From Antilocapra americana (taxonomy: Eukaryota; Chordata; Mammalia; Artiodactyla; Antilocapridae): a stretch of DNA of 64,000 nt. Both the position numbers and the translations under genes were made by a program. Location of the stretch: NCBI GenBank assembly GCA_007570785.1, contig ML661885.1:18293119-18357118 (forward strand). Reading direction: 5' to 3'. The notes beneath the pieces are model-generated. The model ran no database searches, was not told where the DNA came from, and worked only from the letters and a program-made list of their open reading frames with translations. Positions 57,440 through 64,000 of this stretch are shown piece after piece (within the stretch, counting starts at the first letter, position 1; the number at the start of each line of letters is the position of its first letter).

Positions 57440-58020
57440 GGTATGATAAGAGAGAGAGGTTAAATTTTGTTATGGTGGATAGGGAAGGACTCCCTGGCAA
57501 GCACCTTTAAGCTGAGACCCAAAGAAGAAAAGGTCAGCCATGACTGTAGGGAAAGAATTCTAGGCATGAAGAACAGAAAGAAAAAGACACTGATGTGGAA
57601 AGTGTTTGGCAGGAGAAGAACACCGTACAGTGTTCTTGGTGGATGAGTTGTGGGGAGGGGGATGCTGGGGAGAATATGAGTGTGATATTGAATAAGGTTG
57701 GAAAGATAGGTATGAACTGGTAAACCAAGCAATTCAGGTTTTATTCTAGGTGCAAAGGGAAGGTCTTGGGGTGATTTAACATGGGTAGTTACATAGCCTG
57801 ATTTGTGAGTTACAAAATAAATTAGAAAGAGAGTGAGAACGAAAACAATGAGACCAGATAGGAAAATAACGTGAAAATTCAAACAAGAAACAGTGGCGGC
57901 CTGCACCAGTGGTATCAGTCAAGATGAAAAGATATGAAAGGATTCAGATTACATTTTGGAGTTACAAACACCAGGATTTATGTGAGAATGAGAGTGTGAG
58001 GTGGCGGAGAAAAGGGGAAG
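57440..58020 (-). mobile_element. Ancient L2-like repeat, antisense
   Basis: 'aagctgagacccaaagaaga', 'gaaagaattctaggcatgaa' match the antisense L2 3' region. The continuation ('gcaattcaggttttattcta', 'gatttaacatgggtagttac', 'acattttggagttacaaaca') follows a known-looking ancient repeat whose name I cannot fix. A 148-codon minus-strand frame lies wholly in this repeat text. Confidence 0.5.
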
Positions 58021-60149
58021 GTTAAAGGGTGTTGTTCGATTTTCTATTTTTGAGTCAAGCTTAGGATAAAATTCTCCACTCCATTTTGAGCACAATATGC
58101 TAAGATGTTTTTGACACCAATAGAAACATCAAATAATCAAGGCAATTTACAAATTCTAAAGGTCCTAAGGGATTCTTCTTTCCTTTTTATGAAATTAAGA
58201 TTTAAGTTAAATGAGAACATCTGCATCATTTCATCAAAAATGAAAAATTAAAGGAAACCATAATTCCCTTCAGATATTCTGCAAATTTAAAGAGCACTAT
58301 GTGGTGTTAAGAAAGATGAAATATTGAGATTACCTAGAATGATTTAAGGGGAAAATTATGAGAAAAATTAATTTTCTAAAATAGTCTGAAGAGCTACAGT
58401 TGAATAAAGGAGAATATAAGTTAAACATTAGAAATAATTTTCTGGGCAAGAGTAATTCAAATCAGGATGTCTTTTAAAGTCTTATGAAAGCTCCTTCAAC
58501 TGAGACATTAAAAATGAGATGATATAAAACCTAGTTTAGAAAGGGAGAAAATATATATTACAAAGGAGATGGAATAAACGTTCTAGCAATGTTTTTAAAA
58601 GTATTTTTTAAAATATTTAAAAGTTTCTAATATTTATGAAACCAGATCTAGTGAATTAAGTGTTTCGCCTTTTTCCAGGGTAACAGCTATAGCTTTTTGT
58701 GGAATTTCTTACAAGTGGTGGAGACGAAGTTATATGGGCCAGTGTAATTTTTTAAATGCCCTTTCTGCAAGTTTCTGTAATGCAGAACAGAAAATATTTA
58801 GGTGCATGCCTCATGTAAAATGGAGGTGGGCTAAAGAGGGGTGGTAGGAAAAAATTGATAATGCTCTGGGAAAAAAAACAGATTTGCCTCTACGTAAGTG
58901 AAGAAAAACTAGATTTTAGAAGAGTATAATGCAATATTCAGGTGAAAAATATATAGTTGTTGTCAGTAAATGAATTTGATCTTAGTTGCAAAGAATTTTT
59001 ATTCCAAAATGGCTTTAATAAATACAGTATTCATGAATAAAATTTAGTCTTAAGAAACTGATACATCATTTCTATTTTTAAGGTTAGATATTGAGATTAC
59101 TTGGATTTCTTGTTTTCCCATTAATCATGATACTGCTTCAGAAAAGTTGTTTGAGGAACATTGTATTCTTGATACAGAGCATTGGTAATCTATTTTTATA
59201 GATTTGAAGGCATTTGAAATATTTTTCAACAAAAATTCTTTTCATATACTACTTTTATGAAGACAGTAATTTCCATTAATAATAAATGTGGCATCATTTA
59301 TATACTGATACCCTAATTTGTTTCCAAAAGGATTTAAAGCAGAGTGTAGCGTTCTGAATCTGGAAAGCAAAATATTTCTGCCATCATACAACACTCCTCT
59401 GCAGTAGTAAAAGGAAAGATGTGAGAGTCATTTAAATGCCATGAGGAGAAACATGAGAAAAATCGATGCTGCAATGAGTAATTGAATGATGTTTTCAAAG
59501 GCTGAGTAGGTCATCATTAGACATGACACGACTGAAACAAAATTCCTAGGGCTTTTCAACCTAACGTTAGTGGAATCCAGTAAGACAAGACATTGCATTT
59601 ATTGCTAAAATTTACATCACTGTGAAGATATAGAATACAGTCATCAAGCTAATATGAAATGAAGGAAGATGCAATAATCAAAGAGTATGAAAATCTAGCA
59701 ACAATAATGGCCTTGGAATGCTGTAAATATAAGATATTCCTGATAACCTCCAAAAGTTGTTTTTCCACTAAAAGTAAGACCACAGACTTTATAAAATAGA
59801 ACAAAAATAAATTTTAAAAATACAGCCAATAATGATACTTGAGAGAGTTTCCATGTCAGATACTTACAACAGAAAGTTCTACCTAGAGAGTGAGATACAT
59901 AGCCTTCCCAGGTTCATGATAACAGGTGCAGCCTCCCAGATGATTAAGATTTATTAAATCTTACTTTATGTAACCAAAGCAGGGAATCCAACTTCAGGTA
60001 TTTCATCATGCAGAACCTCCCTGAGACTAGACTGTTGCATCTTTCCTCTCCTCTCAATACTGTCGTTACATCCACATAACGAAAAGCAGAGCAACACTGC
60101 AGGCTGCCTCTCTTTAGTCCTACTTCAGTTATGTTATATGTGGCTCTCT
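58021..60149. other. Repeat-poor non-coding block (about 2.1 kb)
   Basis: No lineage-specific repeat and no gene recognised. AT-rich, few long A or T runs. 59330-59600 keeps a balanced composition and several CpGs (59349, 59464, 59529). Confidence 0.5.
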
Positions 60150-60164
60150 ACTTTGAAACTGCAT

Positions 60165-60378
60165 TCATGTGTGTGCACGCTCAGTCATGTCTGACTCTCT
60201 GTGACCCTATGGGCTGTAGCCTGCCAGGGTCCTCTGTCCATGGGATTTTCCAAGAATACTGGAGTGGACTGTCATTTCCTACTCCAGGGGACCCTCCTGA
60301 CTCAGGGATTGAATCTACTCCTCCTGCCTCTCCTGAATTGGCAGGTGGATACTTTACCGATGAGTCACCTGGGGAGCC
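60165..60378 (-). mobile_element. Bov-tA SINE
   Basis: 'gctcagtcatgtctgactct', 'gggctgtagcctgccagggt', 'gattttccaagaatactgga', 'tcctactccaggggaccctc', 'gatgagtcacctggggagcc'. Possible 9-bp TSD actttgaaa / actttcaaa (60150-60158, 60379-60387), one mismatch. Confidence 0.93.
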
Positions 60379-60459
60379 ACTTTCAAAATATATCATCCTA
60401 GAAAGGAGTTCAGTTTTTAAACAATGGAACAAAATTGTAAAGTTTATATTGAATATGTC

Positions 60460-60545
60460 TAGTAATGGCCTGGCATGCTGCGATTCATGGGGTCGCAAAG
60501 AGTCGGACACGACTGAGCGACTGAACTGAACTGAACTTAGTAATG
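60460..60545 (+). mobile_element. 70-bp BovB tail with TSD
   Basis: Element 60468-60537: 'gcctggcatgctgcgattca', 'tggggtcgcaaagagtcgga', 'cacgactgagcgactgaact', 'gaactgaac'. Hardly any differences from the BovB consensus I remember, CpGs included. Perfect 8-bp TSD tagtaatg at 60460-60467 and 60538-60545. Confidence 0.92.
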
Positions 60546-60818
60546 CAAAGTCTATATCCTTCTGTAAGGCAAAGTCTTCCATTGATGACTAGCAGTGAAA
60601 ATTAGTAAAAAAAAAAAAAAAAACTAAGCAGTGTGTCAAATGCCCTTCTCTATAATGTTGGCTATTATTTTTACTTATTTTTAATGCACTATAAGAAATG
60701 TGCTTACCCTCTTCTCTAGGAAGAGTTTGTGCTTTTTCAGTTTTATTTATTAAAAATTATTTTATATGGACCACTTAAAGTCTTTATTGTATTTGTTACA
60801 ATATTCTTTCTGTTTGGG

Positions 60819-60946
60819 TTTTTTTTTTTTTTTTTTTTTTTGGCTGGGACAGATGTAGGATCTTAGCTCCCTGACCTTAGTTGAGCCTGCAACTCCTGCA
60901 ATGGAAGACAGTCTTTTAACCTCTGAACTGCCATGGAAGTCCCAGT
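60819..60946 (-). mobile_element. CHR SINE, antisense
   Basis: A 23-base T run (60819-60841) is the reverse of its A-tail. Then 'ggctgggacagatgtaggat', 'cttagctccctgaccttagt', 'ctgcaatggaagacagtctt', 'gaactgccatggaagtccc'. Confidence 0.85.
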
Positions 60947-63230
60947 TTTTGCTTTCTTACACAAAATCTGGCCTTATTAAACTGACAGAGTATTGATTCT
61001 AGAACCCTCCCCCAAGCCAGTAATCTCTCCCTCATAGACTCCAGGGTGTACTTCTTGCTATAAACATGTGCTGACAAGAACCACATACCACACACTAAAT
61101 GTGTTTTCCCAAGAGATCATCATCTTCTTTCCTCTTGGCATGCTACTCCTATTGATATTAACAGCATTAACAAAACAAATGAAACATTAGCAGCAACAGA
61201 GAAAACAAGCAACTGGATCCCCAAGTTTTACTGCTGGTTTATTGAATTTGCTGCCAACAAAACCCCTCATTCATTCTACCATGATGCTCTTCTATGTAAA
61301 TTTCCTACAACTTTCCAATGTACACTTCCTTTTCAAACTTCCACTCAAGCCTTTATATTTAACTCAGAAAATAGCTGTGATATTTTTTAGTTCTGATTCA
61401 GCTCTCCAAAAGCATCATCATCTGTGCTCTCCGTCTCCCTCTCACTGTCTCTATCTCTGTATCTCTCAGTCTGGGGTCATCTGTAAACCGGGAACTCACA
61501 CCTTCACTGTTTGTGTTGAACAGATTAGATGATGATAAAGTGAGGGCTGGACAGTCTGCAGCTTGAAACCTTGCCAGGAGAATTTGAGTACACCACAGGT
61601 TTTCAGCCCAATATTGCCAGAATCTTCTTTTCTGTGGGAATGTAAGTCACTGCGTTATCAGACAGCTGCTAATATTGTTACATTTTCTGTATGAGGAACA
61701 ATTAATTAGCTTACCATGAGTTTGAAAGTGCATATATTTACCACGACTGTGTACTTTAGCATTTTAATTGAAAACTAGTGAGAAGTATTTCAGGATCTAA
61801 CGTTTCTAGGACTAGCCTTTCCTGGAGCATCTCATCCATCTTACCCTTGATCTCTGGACCCAAGCTAATGCTAGACAGGCCTGAAGTAAATTATTCTAGA
61901 GATGTTCTTATATCAATAAAAATGCAAATAATGCCCTAAGACCTATCTTTTAAATTCTGCTTTAAGACGAATCACAATTTGGATATGGAAAGCTATAAAA
62001 GTATGAGTAAAATTGTTGCCATCTAATAAAAAATATTTTTCCAGGCAAAGTAACTTTTAAAATCATTTAAACTTTGAAAGAAATACTGCTTAAATCAGAA
62101 AAAAAAAATCAACTTCTCTTTGGAATGGATTTGATTTATCACTGTTATTCTAATCATTAATTTTAGCTACTTCCTAGCCTCTAAGGCTTCAAAATGGAAA
62201 TCTGAAAGTCACAGTTCTATTTCCTGCTCAAATATTATTTTCTACTATGTCCTGGCCTCTTTAAAATTGTAACCTAAACATAGTTAATTTATTTCTACCT
62301 ACCTCAAAGTATGTTATTTAATAGAGGTAGAAAAGATTAAATAGAGGAGAAAGATATTATAAAAATAATGCTTTATGTCTTTTTATTATTATACATTCAA
62401 GCCATGTTTATAAATTTAATAGATTATGTTTTATTTCTGAATTAGCTACATTTTATAATCTCTTAGAATACTATTTTTGTACTCTAAAAAACACAATTTC
62501 TGCTGAAACTCTAAATAAATTCAACATTACGATGAGCAAAATAAATAACAAGCGATCTAAAACATTTTATCATTTGTTATTTGAGCAGTGTGTAGTGAAA
62601 CCACTGGAGAGGAATATGTAGTTGCAACCATCCACTGTATTTTCAAGATGCTTAGCAACCAAAAAATGAATTTCACATCAAGACCAAAATGAGAAAAAAA
62701 ATTCCAGAATAATTTCCTCTTTCTCGAATTGGATATGAATAAACAGAGGAGGCAGATCATTTCTAAAAGCAACATCTCATCCAATGGACTGAATCCTTAC
62801 AGTCTTTGTATTAGGAGCCAACATTTGAAAAAAGCGTGCAATCATTTTGACATGTTCGGGCAACAGTTATTTTGAATACAGTCTATTTTTTTTCAGATGA
62901 TAACAGCTAAAGCTGTTTAGTTTAGTTTTGTTTGCCTTACAAGTTGAAGAATAATAACAATCTTCCCAAGTGAATAAGGAAGCAACCTTCCCAAATTCTC
63001 CCATGAATTGCTTCCAGAAGATTTGATGGTATTTCTGTTATCCTTTCCCCATTGTGTATAATTATAGCTGTTAACTCTGCAACACGATCCCCCCATCAGT
63101 TAAATGAAAAACTTCACTTTTTTAATCTTTGTTCATAATATTATTGGTCTTAACACCTTATATAATTGTTAGTTATAAGTATGGTTGATACATTGGGATC
63201 AAGTTGCTATTTTTTTCACTAAGGCTATGC
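60947..63230. other. Repeat-poor non-coding block (about 2.3 kb)
   Basis: No recent repeat and no gene recognised. 61540-61800 has a balanced composition and a TTAATTAGC motif ('caattaattagcttaccatg'). 62570-63110 is similar. Short frames at 61242-61532 and 62557-62784 have no domains. Confidence 0.5.
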
Positions 63231-63425
63231 TATTTATCCTCCTTAAGCTTCATTTTCTTATTTATCCTCTCTAAGTGTCACTTTCTTGTGCAGAATGTGG
63301 AGATATTAATGGCCTGCACCTCATAGGGATTAATATATATGAATCAAATAATGAATATGAATTACTTATAACAATGTCTGACATATAGTAAGTGCTCCAT
63401 ATATGTTACCTATTATTTATAAAAA
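63231..63425 (+). mobile_element. MIR-like remnant
   Basis: 'cttaagcttcattttcttat', 'gcctgcacctcatagggatt', 'tgtctgacatatagtaagtg', 'ctccatatatg' follow the 3' half of a sense MIR. Confidence 0.65.
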
Positions 63426-63721
63426 TATTCAGCATGCCTGACACACAGTATATAATCAACAAATTGGAATTTAGGCCATTCTTATCATTTGCTTACTTCA
63501 GACTTTATCCCTTCAGGCTTTATGGATTCACCTAGTATTTGTTATATATATTTGTTTTGTATGATTTTATATCAGTGTTGGCTAATATATTATGGTCCTA
63601 TTAGGTGCTCCTCTTTATATAAAAAGAAAGGGTTATGTGGTAAAAGAAGTTGGGAATATGCACAACAAATTTAAAGAGCATCCTTAATTTCATTAATATG
63701 TTAAATGTGCATGATAAATCT

Positions 63722-63958
63722 CAATAGCAGCTATGTTGTTGCTGTTTAGTCATTAAGCAGTGTCCAACTTTTTATGACCCCATGAACTGTAGTCAACCAG
63801 GCTTCTCTGTCCACAGGGTTTTCCAGGCAAGAATACTGGAGAGGTTGTCATATCCGTCTCCAGAGGATCTTCTCAACCCAAGAAACAAACCCACGTTTCC
63901 TGCATTGCAGGCGGATTCTTTACCTCTGAGCAACCAGGGAAGCCCAATAGCAGCTATG
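63722..63958 (-). mobile_element. Bov-tA SINE with TSD
   Basis: Element about 63736-63944: 'ttgttgctgtttagtcatta', 'ccatgaactgtagtcaacca', 'tttccaggcaagaatactgg', 'ttcctgcattgcaggcggat', 'accagggaagccc'. Perfect 14-bp TSD caatagcagctatg at 63722-63735 and 63945-63958. Confidence 0.95.
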
Positions 63959-64000
63959 CAGCTTCCCTAATATCTACTTAACCAAATAGGTTCCCCTGGT

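Noticed and set aside
57460..57906. 148-codon minus-strand frame with hydrophobic segments
   Set aside because: It lies in ancient L2-like repeat text, has no recognisable domain, and its hydrophobicity follows from a T-rich complement strand.
60131..60582. About 130-codon frames on both strands
   Set aside because: They are built from a Bov-tA and a BovB tail back to back; the peptide text (LTLCDPMGCSLPGSSVHGIF) is the usual SINE translation.
1..64000. Search for CRISPR arrays, operons, phage or plasmid features
   Set aside because: The window is vertebrate nuclear DNA; no regularly spaced repeats or prokaryotic gene structure were seen.

Overview
The window reads as repeat-rich, AT-rich, non-coding DNA from a ruminant nuclear genome, most likely a bovid (cattle, sheep, goat or buffalo type). 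The diagnosis rests on many copies of the tRNA-headed Bov-tA SINE, two dimeric Bov-A2/ART2A SINEs with CTG/AGC-rich ends, a dozen or so pieces of the RTE retrotransposon BovB, artiodactyl L1 3' ends, and cetartiodactyl CHR SINEs. I cannot tell the species from the sequence alone. Repeat assignments are made by eye against remembered consensus sequences, not by a search.

I found no host protein-coding exon, tRNA, rRNA or CRISPR array that I can support. The longest meaningful reading frames are decayed retrotransposon proteins: BovB endonuclease/reverse transcriptase (45417-48421, 35015-36192, 56251-56728, 4306-4783) and the L1 ORF2 C-terminus (2562-3990). All but the short 56251-56728 fragment are broken by stops or frameshifts. 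The window is therefore intergenic, or part of a long intron.

Layout: 1-2.5 kb, unassigned DNA and MIRs, one split by a mariner MITE. 2.5-5 kb, a 5'-truncated L1 with perfect 15-bp target-site duplications (TSDs), then BovB and older L1 ends. 5-18 kb, L2, MIR, CHR and Bov-tA fragments, two dinucleotide microsatellites, a CpG-bearing patch near 9.5-9.95 kb and a hAT-type MITE with 8-bp TSDs. 18-21.4 kb, one L1 carrying two nested SINEs, followed by an L1 whose 5' part is inverted. 22-27.7 kb, a long stretch with almost no lineage-specific repeats. 28-49 kb, the most retrotransposon-dense part: a second 5'-inverted L1, nested SINEs, two MLT1 LTRs each split by later insertions, and the near-full-length BovB. 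49.5-52.4 kb, old L1. 52.4-64 kb, old DNA transposons and MIR, two more repeat-poor stretches (58-60.1 and 61-63.2 kb) and scattered SINEs.

No genes act together here. What the window records is layered transposition: MIR, L2, MLT1 and DNA elements first, then L1, CHR, BovB and Bov-tA, often one inside another. Several insertions are bounded by readable TSDs, which fixes their order. I did not find a new biological system. The items most worth checking are the repeat-poor block at 22-27.7 kb, the two L1 inversions, the 80-bp direct repeat at 32 kb, a premature stop shared by two BovB copies, and the CpG-bearing patch at 9.5 kb.
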